Positions 53,515-64,000 of a stretch of 64,000 nt of DNA are shown in pieces (the first letter of the stretch is position 1; every line of letters begins with the position of its first letter). Origin of the DNA: Taenia hydatigena. Lineage: Eukaryota; Platyhelminthes; Cestoda; Cyclophyllidea; Taeniidae. Below the pieces are notes generated by a model. The model saw only the letters and a list, made by a program, of their open reading frames with translations, was not told where the DNA came from and did no database searches. Made by a program: the position numbers and the translations under genes. The stretch spans positions 8,716,519 through 8,780,518 of the forward strand of contig JADWOT020000006.1 of the NCBI GenBank assembly GCA_036345935.2, in the 5' to 3' direction.

Positions 53515-54142
53515 TCGCGCTCCGATCATTCACAGCGTGGTTAGAACGCAAGAAGTCGGAAGGGGTATGCTTGAATTGCACATCTGAGACTTTTACAATT
53601 TACGCGAAAATGCGGTGCATCATTCTGATGCTATGAATGCATGGAATGTATTTTAAGCAGGGTAGGCGAGGATGTACCCTGTCCGCGCTTAATAAGAACC
53701 GTAGCAAGAGCCGCCTCTTTTCTGAGCTCCAGTTTAGTCCGCTTTTCATTCAGGCGAGATTGTGGCAGACGTATTGACGCCAGCGATGTGCCAAAAACGG
53801 TGTAGTGGTGGGCGGGAAAGTAATCTTTGTCGTTTTTCTACACAATCGACCTACTAATCGCCATGGTTAATTTTGGGACGAATGAATGCAATGTCATTCA
53901 CAAATGCAGGGGAAGTTAATGGTCCTAATGGTTGGGTTAGTTAGTGGTAAAAGTCCCTCGCAGTAGAAGAAGCCTCACGTATTGCTTCCAGTGTATTGTG
54001 TATATATTGTGTTACGCCGAAATTATGAGCCTGTGATACTAGTTTACTGTACGGAGTGATGTGCTTTGTGCTTTCCCTTCATGTGGGTCCAAACGCCCTG
54101 AGTAAGAAATCGAGGATTGGAAAAATACAAATTCAAATGTCT

Positions 54143-54148
54143 TTTATT
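54143..54148 (-). promoter_or_regulatory. Polyadenylation signal AATAAA
   Basis: This minus-strand signal lies about 120 bp past the stop of the small secreted-protein gene and supports it as a real transcript. Confidence 0.5.
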
Positions 54149-54270
54149 TCAAAAGATCTGTTGGTGTGAACAAAAGTTGAAAAATTCAAACAGTATCGGT
54201 GGGCATGAATGGGTGATGTGCATGAATTAGCGCAGAGTAGAAGGCGGAGTTGGATCCGTGTCTTTTACCT

Positions 54271-54555
54271 CTAGAAATGCCGCTTGATCCACTTTGACGC
54301 CTTATCGTAGGCACTTACAACGGCTTTTTCGGCAGCCTCGTAGATAGCAAACTTGGTGATTGCCTTGCCGACCTTCTTAGCAACAGCTTTGGCGACGGCT
54401 CCCCATGCCGCTGGTTTGAGACCTTCCGGCTGTAATTTTGCTCGCTCCGCTGCCTCCATCGCCATTACTGACGCTGCCTCTGTTGAGGGTACAGCCGTGA
54501 GAAGTAGGAGCGAAAGGAATGCCAACACTGCCGTTACTGACAAGCTTGGTGCCAT
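54271..54555 (-). CDS. Small secreted, Ala/Lys-rich amphipathic-helical protein
   Basis: This is a single-exon frame of 94 residues from an ATG to a stop. Residues 1 to about 25 form a textbook signal peptide: a short n-region, a Leu/Ala/Val core (VLAFLSLLLLTAV) and a small-residue cleavage site after STEA. The mature part of about 69 residues has no cysteine. It is rich in Ala and Lys and has a net charge of about +7. From the central tryptophan (AWGAVAKAVAKKVGKA) to the aromatic C-terminus (KWIKRHF), Lys residues recur every 3-4 positions, as in a long amphipathic helix. I do not recognise the family. By composition it could be membrane-active or lipid-binding, like several small helical secreted proteins of parasites. 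That is inference only. A minus-strand AATAAA lies about 120 bp downstream. Confidence 0.65.
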   Translation of the reverse strand: MAPSLSVTAVLAFLSLLLLTAVPSTEAASVMAMEAAERAKLQPEGLKPAAWGAVAKAVAKKVGKAITKFAIYEAAEKAVVSAYDKASKWIKRHF

Positions 54556-56295
54556 GGCGTCTCTCTCGGTCTCTGTACGTTCACTTTATGCTTCCACACC
54601 ACTGCAGCACGCGCTTAAATTCATTTCGTGCCGCTGCGTGGGTGAGTGTGTGTATTTACAAAGTGAACTTGGAAGTATTTTTGATCGTTAGAGTGTGTTG
54701 AATGGCAGTTCAGTTACATAATCGGATCTGCAAGTGGCCACAGTGATTGCGTGTGTGAGAGGCACGCGAACAGCTGCACTGTGACTGCGACACGCGGTTA
54801 ACTACACTGGGGGCAAATGACACAATATTCTTCCGGTACTTTATCAATCAGTTTGTAACTTTTAACAATGTCCTTTGTAACTATTCCGGAAATACTTGAC
54901 ATGTTTCCCTGTTGATATATGGGAAATTGCTCACAAAGGCCGTTTTACATTCCAACTCCAACAGGTTGGAGTTCGAAGCTTGCCGTATCTGTTTGCCAGT
55001 GTTTTAATCATTGCTTTTTTACTACAGTGGCTGGGACATGAACGCGATAAAAAATGGTGGAAAAGTATCTCCTAGACGGATGGGAACCCGTGTAGATGCA
55101 TGCCAGCCTTTACTATTCCGAACTAGCGATCCAGCCTACTCCATTTGAGGAGGTGTGCGCGGTTGGTCCACGATAACTTTGACGAGGACGCGTCGATGAC
55201 GTTTAGCATCCTCGACTGTGCTCAATGTAAATGCTTGCAATACTTGAGGGTCTTTTAGGCCAAAGTTGATCGTGACGGTTGAGAGTTGAGAATAGATGGA
55301 TAGGTGTAATGGCAAAAGTAGGGTGCATCAATTTGGTGAATGTGGACGAGAAGTCTATCGTAGCTGCTCCTCATTAGAGATCGTAAATTTGTAAAAATCA
55401 CATTTCAAATAATTTAAAAACGAATAAAGATTCCTGGCTTAGGCTCATATCTTAGGCTAACTAGATGATTTCTCGAAGTGTAACCCAAGTGAATTCAAGG
55501 AATTTTCTGTTGCTGAACCTTTTTCGCAGTGGCACTACAGCGTTCATTTGGATTTCCTTCCCATTAGCCCTTATGTGGATGGGAATGCGCGTTCCTTCAT
55601 TGGGACGTAAGAATGCTTGCAAGACTAACACAACCGATATGAGTGACTTTAAGCCGATCAAGTTTAAACTTCAGCTTTAGTATGCAGCCCATTCTTGAGA
55701 TTAGCATCCACCTCATTCACTAAAAATGCCATTATTTGTCGAAACCAACGCCTACAACTGATTATCGTAAACGAGACTGATTCTGCACCACCTAACCATG
55801 GAACGTATCGCTTACAACCACGGTGAGTGTCAACACGGCCGCGCACCTCCGGCGCATCTGTCCCCATGTCGACCGCGTCAAACCGCCCGCGGGATCCCAG
55901 CAAAGTTAATTGCCGACACACCCCTCCCCGTCCCCCCTCCCCACTCCCACTTCTACAAGCCTGTTTTGCTGCTGTTACAACCTGCGCAAGAAGACACCCG
56001 CTGGGGAGTTTGCCAAAAGCCGACGTGACCACATCGCGAATATCCAAATCCACAAGTCCGACCGCAACCTTGGTAGTAAATTTCTGCTTCATCCCTTTAG
56101 CTTGTCATACCCCCGTAAAAGCTTTTTCTCATCTCAGTGCACCGTACTCGTCAACACATCGCTTCCATCTATTAAATATTGAGTCAATATCACATCGCAA
56201 CGACGCTGTGATTGTCATTGACAATCACAGAAGTTCCTATTGGCCCATTCACGCGGAGAAATTGAAAAGGGGATCGAGCAAGCTTTTAACAAACT
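54556..56295. other. Region between the secreted-protein gene and PSMA6
   Basis: It holds the upstream region of the secreted-protein gene and the PSMA6 3' flank. The minus-strand open frame 55664-56092 (142 residues) and the short frame at 55461-55661 have no family I can recognise, and overlapping plus-strand frames are equally long. A perfect 11-bp hairpin lies at 56206-56230. Confidence 0.45.
56206..56230. repeat. Perfect inverted repeat, 11-bp arms, 3-nt loop
   Basis: CTGTGATTGTC (56206-56216) and GACAATCACAG (56220-56230) are exact reverse complements. The hairpin lies 66-90 bp past the PSMA6 stop codon, in the likely 3' UTR. Confidence 0.6.
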
Positions 56296-57301
56296 TTAAT
56301 CTTTCTCAGCCATTCGAGTTAGATGAGAATCAATTTCTTCAACAGTCAATGCTCTAAAAAACGCAAACTGGTAGTTAATTAAACGCTTCCAGGAGACAAA
56401 GAAGTAGATGCCAGATTTATTACCTAAAAATTGGGTCTTCTTTTGAAACCACACCAATTTCCAGCTCTGAAGATTTAAATTCAAGAGCCAAAACGTGTGA
56501 GAGACAACTGATCGCCGCTTCAATCGCTTCGTCTAAGGAATACTTTTGTTGCTTCCTTAACTGTAAAAACGATTAATGCAGTTAAGTGAATCAACTAATG
56601 GCACATACATTCCACAAAGGCCCACATGAAGCGAAGTGAATCGCATAAAACTTGAACTCAGGATTTCAGATTGCGTCCAGAACATACCTTTTTCTCCAAG
56701 TAGTTCTTAGCTTCCATCTGCTTTGTGCCAACGGCTGCAGCCCTATGACCAGAAACAAAACCACTGGGGTCGGTTTTGTAAAGTTGTGAGCAGCCAAGCT
56801 CAACATCATATGAAATAGCCATCATAGAACAACCGAGGGGTCGCATCTCCGCGGATTGGGTGTATACTTGGTTAATCTCACCGATTCGCCTCAAAAGCAC
56901 GTCACATGGCATCACATAACTGGAAAATATTGTAAAGCAGGAAAACAAACCCAAATTTATACTTAAAATTGGCGGCTTCGTATCGAGCACGTTGGACCTG
57001 CGACCGACAGTCGGGCATCATGCCAGTCATGAGACATCCCGTGTGCGGCGTCAAGGAGAAAAGCCGCGACACGGAGGCACGATCGATTAACTTATCTGGC
57101 AATTTGCACTGACAAGCAACAACGGCACAGCCCTCTCCACGAATGCCAACAGACGTCAAACCATCAAGACTAATGGCCTTAAAAGTATATTCTGGTTTTG
57201 CTCAAGGCGCTAAATCCTGGCCTACCAACTTGGAAAAGTCTCCCCTCAGGAGAAAATATGGTCATATACTGATCAAAACCACTAGTACTAGCGGCGGCCA
57301 T
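56296..57301 (-). CDS. PSMA6: Proteasome subunit alpha-1 (PSMA6 type)
   Basis: This is one of the seven alpha subunits forming the gated outer ring of the 20S proteasome. Minus-strand exons are 57301-57226, 57191-56951, 56919-56688, 56560-56424 and 56353-56296. All phases agree and give 247 residues against 246 in human. It opens with the alpha-subunit N-terminal signature [24 protein letters not shown]6-specific blocks follow: [36 protein letters not shown] and YKTDPSGF. It closes with [17 protein letters not shown]. The first two introns are only 34 and 31 bp. It has no catalytic threonine, as expected for an alpha subunit. The gene is divergent from POLR1B. Confidence 0.96.
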
Positions 57302-57678
57302 TGCTAACGGGTGACAATGGGGAACAACCAGAGCGCGCGCCTAACACGCTCAAAAATTCAAACAGATTCAGCATGAGCATGTTTTTGTCTGCTATTGCAA
57401 ATGCAAAGTTAAAAAGCCAGTATTTTAAAATATCACAAGTTTTGTTTGATAACCTGCAATAAAGTAAACAAAAGACATTATAAATGCACTATGTAAAATA
57501 ATATAAAATGGTTGCGTACAATAAAAATAATGCAGCGGCTTTCATTATTGTCGTGCATATGTGTGTTAAGCATTTTTTCCTTTATGTGTGCAGCTTTTGA
57601 TTTTATTATGCCGGGTTACTTAACTCCGCCTGTTTGGAACGTGTTTTGTCTTCTAAACGTGGGTGCTAAGTTTTAGGC
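57302..57678. promoter_or_regulatory. Shared upstream region of PSMA6 and POLR1B
   Basis: A stretch of 377 bp separates two divergent start codons and must hold both promoters, so it is a candidate bidirectional promoter. It is AT-rich in the middle. A TTTTAG acceptor lies 2 bp before the POLR1B ATG, which may be a leader-exon or trans-splice site. No core element could be assigned by eye. Confidence 0.5.
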
Positions 57679-60600
57679 ATGGATCAGATTACGCGAATGC
57701 ACATACATTCATTTAACTTTATGCTAAAGAGTTGTATGAAAAGAATGGTGAAGGTATACCCGCTTTCTAGTGAACATACTTTAGTATATGCAACCTGTAT
57801 ACATAACTACACCAGATGGGAATGAATACTTTATGAAAATCGAAGTTTGTCCCAGCATTTGCCATATTCGTTGATAGCTAGTTGAAGTTGGCCACCCACG
57901 TGGACCGGAGGGCGAGAATGGCACGATTTTCCCGCATGAAGTATAATTTGATTTTGTGAACTCATGATTTATGTAGTGTCGACGCACGGGCCAAACTTAT
58001 GGTGGCAATCTCTCGCTTTCCATAAGGATTCATCGGAACGGTTGTGATTTGGGCATTGTTGAAGTCAGTGGTGGTCAAATTCCCATCATGGTACTCTCTA
58101 GTGTGTGTAACCTATCGGCGATGTCAAGATCTGATTTCCCCAAGCATAATGAGGAAGAACGAGAGTTGGGTGGATATTTTATCGTTAATGGCAATGAAAG
58201 GCTCCTTAGGTTGCTTATAATGGCCCGCAGGAATTACGTAATTGTTTTGGTAGCGTGATTTCGCTCTAGCCTCTCGCTATAGCTAGGTCATCCTTCAAAA
58301 AACGGGGTCCAGGTTACACAGAATACGCCATTTTAATGCGCTGCGTCCGGGACGATGAACACTCCGCGGTAAACATATGCGCTTGCTTTAATCCACTTTT
58401 CATTTTTTACCACATCGCATATCATTAAAGTTCTCCCCTTTTGTTACGTTAAGCCAGTAATACTTCATTGGGTCATGAATGGTGAGCCGACTCTGGCATT
58501 TACAGTTGAAAATGAGCAGTTGTTTGTTCCCGTTTCAATCCTCCTGCGTGCTCTTATGGACAAAACTGAGCTTGAAATCTATGAAGATATTCGGCGTGGT
58601 GGTGGAGATTCTTTGTCGCTTGAAGAGTATGTTTCACCGTAGCCTAGATTTCTTTGCCTATTCTCTATGTTCAACCCTTCGTTTTCTCAGGCACGCAATG
58701 AGAATTTTGATGAGGTTATCGGAGGACGACTATAATTGTCAATATCGTGCCCTTTGCTACTTGGGGAAACTTTTTCGTCTCAAAATGCATCTGCCGGACT
58801 CCTACACCGATTGTGCTGCTGGCGAACATCTAATGAAGTACTGTTAATTTGTTTATCATAACATTCGAATGGATCGAAGCACTCAAATCAGTTTCATCTT
58901 TTTTTAGAGAATACGTTGTAATTCATGTCGACAGTTTTGCGGATAAGTACCATATTCTTTGGTACGTTGCCATTTATTGCTGCGTTCTAATTCTACGTTA
59001 TATTATTGAACATGGTATATCTTTAGCTACATGATACGCAAGCTCCATGCTTTCGTTTCGGGTAAATGCTGTGCAGAGAGCAATGATAATCTCATGTTCC
59101 AAGAAGTATTGCTTCCGGGTACAACGTACATCCAAGTTCTTCGAGTAGGTAGTTGCTTAGATATTGCCTTGATGGCAAGAGACTACCATTGCTAAAGGTT
59201 TTTTTTACGTTACAGAATAGATTGATAACTTACTTACACACCGTCCGTGAGCAAATCAACCTACAATTGCGCAAGACGTCGAAACTTCTTGAGATAGGTT
59301 AGTGTTCAGAATTTGATTTTTTTTTTAGCGTAGCTTGTGATCGCACGGTCTCGTTCGTCACTTTTTATGAAACCCTTGGTCAGATAAATCGTAATTGCGT
59401 TTTTTTGCTTACTTTGTTCGTAGCTACTTTCCGGAATGCATTTAATCGTAACATAGCGGAGGTGAGCGGTGGATTAAGATTCTTTATTTCTACCGGCAAT
59501 TTACCTGGCTCCGCACGCACAGTTCTGGGTCGACTATTGAATGGACAGACTTCAGGTCTTTCAGTCCCAGTCGACACTGTTAACTTCTTACGCCTTGCCG
59601 CACAGTTTCGCTCCGTCCACCGAGGTGCAATGTTCAATGAAATGAGAACCACCTCGGTGCGGCGTCTCTTGCCCGAGGCCTGGGGCTTCATCTGCCCTGT
59701 TCACACTCCTGATGGCGCGCCATGCGGCCTTCTCAATCACCTTGCCGAGAGTACTGAGGTGCGGTGTCTATTTAATTTCCCTTTCAATAATTGTTTCTCT
59801 CATGTTCCATGTTTCCCTTTATCATCGATCTAGGCCGTATGCATTACTCCCAGTCAGGCGTTAGTGAACAAATTTGCTGCCTGGCTGCTGGAACACAATC
59901 TGCGACCGGTGGAGCTATCACGCCAAATGACGGGCGTGAGTGAACATCGTGGTGTCTTTCCCGTCCTCCTGGATGGCCGTCTTGTTGGTTGGTCACCCTC
60001 AAGCCTAGCCGCCCAGCGGTTGGCGCGAGAGCTGCGCTGTGCCAAACTGGATCCCAATTGTCCACATGTTCCCAGCACCTTGGAGATCTGCCTGGTGGCC
60101 CCTACTGACACTGGTAGTCAGTATCCTGGTCTTTTCCTCTTTGTTGGTGGTTCGCGCCTACTTCGCCCCGTGAAGAGTCTAATTCGAGTTGGCTCTGAGA
60201 ACATTGATAGGGCAGAGATCGAATTAGTTGGCACTTTTGAGCAGCCGTACATGGATATCGCAGTGACGGTCGAAGAACTCATGGAGCGACCGGTCAGCGA
60301 GAGAATTCACTTCGAAGTCTCACCAGAGTCCATCTTCAGTTTCGTCGCCAGTCTCACACCATATCCCGACTTTAATCAGGTAGTTGAACATCAAAGACAT
60401 TTACACATCAAGATGTGCATGGGCACAGCTCCATAGCTGCAGGGTCGTAGAATACGTCTACCAAATGATTCATTGTCCCTTTTTAGTCACCGCGTAACAT
60501 GTATCAGTGTCAGATGGCCAAACAGACTATGGGTCACTCGTCTTACACCTGGAGGTACCGTTCGGATCCCAAAGCCTATCGCTTGCTCAACCCACAGAGT

Positions 60601-63042
60601 CCGCTGGTGCGTACTAAAACCTATGCCAAATACGATGTGGATCATTATCCTCTTGGATTCAACGCCATCGTTGCTGTCATGTCCTACACCGTGAGTGTAG
60701 TATTACTTTACTATCGGCTTCCATTGTATTTTTGTGCAGGTCTTTTAATTGTTTTCTGAGGTGAGTGTGTGTTGTTTTTAGGGATATGATATGGAGGATG
60801 CTATGGTAATTAACAAAAGCTCTTACGAACGTGGCTTTGCAGACGCCTGCATTTACAAATCCGAAAACATAGATTTGGATAAATTCTCTACCAAAGGGAG
60901 AGGGAAGAAGCAAGCCGAACACTATTTTGGTTTGTGCGCCTATTTCATATTCCCACCTTTGGAATTGCACGTCACTAACAATACTTGTGGTTTCTCATCT
61001 GCAGGCGGATTGGGTGATCTTCCGCCAAACATTGATATTGATGGTTTTCCGCCAATTGGAACACGGCTTATACCAGGAAAAAGCGTCCTCTATGTCTACA
61101 CGCACCATGAGACAATGGAAATGACCGCTGTTCGCTATAAGGATGGGGAGCAAATCGCATATGTGGAAGCAATATCTCTTAACGGAAGTTGGAGCAAGGC
61201 ATGTTGCAAGATTTCGTGTCACCTTAGAACTGTTCTGATTTCAACGTGATTAGGAAATTTCTAGATAACTATTGGTATTTTAAGTCGTTAAGTAGCATCT
61301 GGATTTTTGCGCTGGGTAGGGTAGCAACGGAGTGATCGGTATTTTTTCGGTGATTGACCTGCAGGCTTGCATGACGCTACGTTTGCCACGGCGGCCGGAC
61401 ATTGGTGACAAATACAGTAGTCGACATGGCCAGAAAGGTATTAACAGTATCCTCTTACCTGCTGATGACATGCCCTGGACTGTGGCGAGTGGAATTGTGC
61501 CGGATCTCATATTCAATCCCCACGGTTTCCCCACGCGTATGACAATGGGCATGATGATCGAGTTCCTTGCTGGCAAATCGGCCGCCTTATCAGGTTGGTG
61601 CAACAACATTATGTTTGTGAATGCAGAATTCCGGTCGAGGAGAAATTGCTAATACCTCTATTCCTATCTGCTGTACTGTCCAGGTGAGCGAGTTGACGCA
61701 ACACCCTTCCAGTGGACTGAAGAAAATCCACCTTTTAAAATGTATGCTGATCAGCTGATGAATGCCGGGTTCAACTACTGGGGCACGGAAGCTATGATGT
61801 CAGGAGTTACTGGTCGCCTTTTGGAAGCACACATATTCATTGGAGTTGTCTACTACCAGCGCCTACGTCATATGGTAGCGGATAAGTATCAGGTTCGTAC
61901 CACTTCTGTCATTTTTACCATTCAGAACGGTTTGGGACCCTTGCCGAAAAGTCATCCAAATATACTTAATGTTCATGTTAGTTCGAAGCCTAAATTTCAA
62001 AAGCATTCACGAAAGTGGTTCTGATTATAACGCGCATAATAATGACAAATTTGATTCACTTGGATCAATCTCAATGCATCCGAACAGATAGGGTTAATCT
62101 TTTCTTTCTATCGAGCTCAATTTATTTTAACGTGGGCCCATGCCGACTCCTTTTGTCAACTGACTTCTTATACGGAAATGCACCAAACCACTGTAGGTGA
62201 GAGCTGAGGGGCGATTTGATGCGGTGCTCCGTCAGCCCATAAGGGGGCGCAAGGTCGGTGGCGGTGTTCGTCTCGGTGAAATGGAACGTGACTGTGTCCT
62301 CTCCCATGGCCTTTCGTTTACTCTCCAGGACCGATTGTTGGGATCCAATTGCGACAAAGTGAAGGTTATTTGAGGCCATTTGGCTTTGATAACTTACGGT
62401 ACAAGTGGCTTAGTTGTGAGAATTGTGCAACCTCTCATATCAAGGTGGTCTCACGGTTATCTAATTTATTACCATGCCACTGCCGTCCTCGGATAGTGTA
62501 ATCACTTCACTGTGAATAAACTATGTTGGTAAATTCTACGCACCGTTTGTGCGGTTCAATAACTCACCATATAACGGTTAGAAAAGTCGAATAAAACTCG
62601 TGAAGGTTTACCCTCTTTGGCATTCGTACACGGGATGGAGTGGAAACTAGTCTGTGATATCTTATCCGAAAATAAAGGGAGTACGGTGGTAGTGTTGTTT
62701 ATCCTCCACAGAAAACAGATCATCTTTTCATCATTTTGGTGTCTTTGCCTGTGATTTTAATTTCTTCCTCTTAAGATGCTGGTATGCTCAGACTGCGGTG
62801 GTCTGATTCACGAAGATTTGATCACTGATGAACCTACGAGTGTCCAACAGCGAGGAAATAGTCTTACCAACAGGCTACGGTGGCGATGCCGACTTTGCAA
62901 CAAAGCATCCCCCTCCAGCACAGCGAACACTCCCAGAAATAAAATGCTCCTTGTTGATGTCTCCGCGGCTTTTCGCTACCTGACCTATGAACTTGCCTGC
63001 CTCAATGTTAATACGCGGATCGAGGTGAAGCAGTTCACTTGA
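57679..63042 (+). CDS. POLR1B: RNA polymerase I second-largest subunit RPA2
   Basis: This is the core subunit of RNA polymerase I, which transcribes pre-rRNA in the nucleolus. Nineteen exons: 57679-57753, 57785-57844, 57878-57940, 57977-58237, 58270-58368, 58454-58626, 58691-58837, 58908-58961, 59027-59144, 59216-59297, 59424-59758, 59834-60379, 60487-60690, 60782-60929, 61005-61198, 61365-61593, 61684-61892, 62197-62364 and 62776-63042. All phases agree, giving 1143 residues (human 1135). Motifs in order: [96 protein letters not shown] and [14 protein letters not shown]-terminal zinc-binding pair CSDC/CRLC follows. The RPA1-partner type is Pol I by the [12 protein letters not shown] segment and overall match. 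The start is provisional, because human has about 40 more N-terminal residues. The intron after 61198 appears to use a GC donor. Confidence 0.96.
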
Positions 63043-64000
63043 GACACTTTGTATGCTAGTGATTGGAATATGCTTGTATTTTTCCTTTCCTACTAGTCAA
63101 GTTGGCGTTCTTGCTACCCCAAGAAACTAGAAAGGAAATTAGGCAATAACATTGGCTGATCCCGCTCCGCATGAATCTAAACTGCTGACGGAAGTTTTTG
63201 AGAACGTGTCTGATGAAATCGAAGTCGCCAAAATGTTACGATTTCTGCGTTTACTTGATTGGTTGATAAGACTTGCCGAAATCCTACATCAATCAGCGTT
63301 CCAGTACAAAGGGGAATCTGGGCTTATGGAATTGGGAGGGGACGGTTCATCCTTCCCACGCTAGTGTGGTTCGTGCAGCCCCCTTTTCAACAAGCCAGGA
63401 TTTGAGTGCCTTAATCAAGCAGGGCGGTGCAGGCGCTGGCCCTCGCAGAGAGCGGTTCACATCTGTGTCCTGGAAAGGCCCCGTCCATAGTAGGGAGCAG
63501 CAATAAGCTTTTGCGAGCTAAATATAAGGACATAGTAAATTAGCACCGGTGTGGGGATCTGCGCGGTTCTGACAACCGATCGCGGAGGTGGAGTCATGAC
63601 GGTGGGTGATTTCGCGATGCAGGGTAATAATATTTTAGCTTAACGCAAGCCACATTATGTCTTATTTTTATCAATGTGCTTACTGGTCGAATGATAGAAA
63701 ATGCGCTGGAGAGGGTCTTGTAGACGAAAAAAGTTGGCTCTCCGCCGGTCGAATTGGAGGAGTGAGCGGTAACAACGAGGCGGAGTTCGTCGACACTCCT
63801 GATTGGAGATTCAGGTGGGAGCTTCCGGAGAATTTCGGTGAGGATTTGGACTTCGGTATCTAGTTTCTAAACGCCAAAAAGCGGATAGTTGACGAATACT
63901 GTCCCGGTAGGCAGCAGTAGTGATGCAACTTGTTAGGTAGTCTTGCTTAGAAAAGCTTGAATGTGAGCGTGGCAGTACTAAATCAGACCAAGTGTACTCC
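63043..64000. other. POLR1B 3' flank to window end
   Basis: No recognised gene is present. A frame at about 63152-63364 (containing LLTEVFENVSDEIEVAKMLRFLRLLDWL, split here as LLTEVFENVSDEIEVAK then MLRFLRLLDWL) and one at 63657-63863 have protein-like composition. Neither has a family I know or clear splice support. They could belong to a gene continuing past the window. Confidence 0.35.

Larger units (their letters stand above)
53289..54270. other. Convergent 3' region of METTL15 and the small secreted-protein gene
   Basis: No coding sequence is recognised. It holds the 3' UTRs of two converging genes with their AATAAA signals. Confidence 0.55.

Noticed and set aside
55827..56357. A 176-residue plus-strand frame
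   Set aside because: It overlaps the PSMA6 last exon on the other strand, starts in Pro/Arg-rich low-complexity sequence and shows no homology.
59380..60111. Several minus-strand frames of 70-100 residues
   Set aside because: They are antisense shadows of strongly conserved POLR1B exons.
1..64000. CRISPR arrays, tRNA or rRNA genes and known flatworm microRNAs
   Set aside because: I looked for regular spaced repeats, tRNA arm motifs and common conserved microRNA sequences and saw none. A covariance-model search would be needed to exclude diverged RNAs.

Overview
The window looks like nuclear DNA of a flatworm (Platyhelminthes), probably a cestode. The genes are split by canonical GT-AG introns, many of only 31-38 bp and clustered at 5' ends. 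The AT content is moderate, and the proteins are clearly metazoan orthologues. A 922-bp internally deleted LTR element resembles the TRIM elements known from tapeworms. No bacterial operon, phage or CRISPR signal is present. I cannot name the species from sequence alone.

Layout: 1-13.1 kb has no supportable gene. The minus strand from 13.2 to 18.4 kb holds a small leucine-rich-repeat gene and a mitochondrial rRNA pseudouridine synthase (RPUSD4-like). The plus strand from 20.6 to 27.1 kb holds a full-length Pumilio RNA-binding protein in 8 exons. Two solo LTRs in opposite orientation lie at 28.2-28.8 kb. Classical dynamin follows at 29.2-41.2 kb (plus strand), with a 22-nt micro-exon and several possible proline-rich 3' ends. 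The miniature LTR element is at 44.87-45.79 kb. Ribosomal protein S6 (46.2-47.1 kb) is followed 316 bp later on the same strand by METTL15, an RsmH-type rRNA cytosine methyltransferase (47.4-53.3 kb). A single-exon gene for a small secreted cationic helical protein is on the minus strand at 54.3-54.6 kb. Proteasome subunit alpha-1 (PSMA6, minus) and RNA polymerase I subunit RPA2 (POLR1B, plus) are divergent and share a 377-bp intergenic stretch.

Together these are mainly housekeeping genes: ribosome production and function (Pol I RPA2, RPS6, two organellar rRNA modification enzymes), protein turnover (PSMA6), mRNA control (Pumilio) and endocytosis (dynamin). Exon joins were placed by eye from splice consensus, reading-frame phase and family conservation. 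They are given as coordinates so they can be tested with RNA reads. The most unusual items are the miniature LTR retrotransposon with complete diagnostic ends, the secreted amphipathic protein, the dynamin micro-exon with alternative tails, and two introns whose reading frame requires a GC donor.
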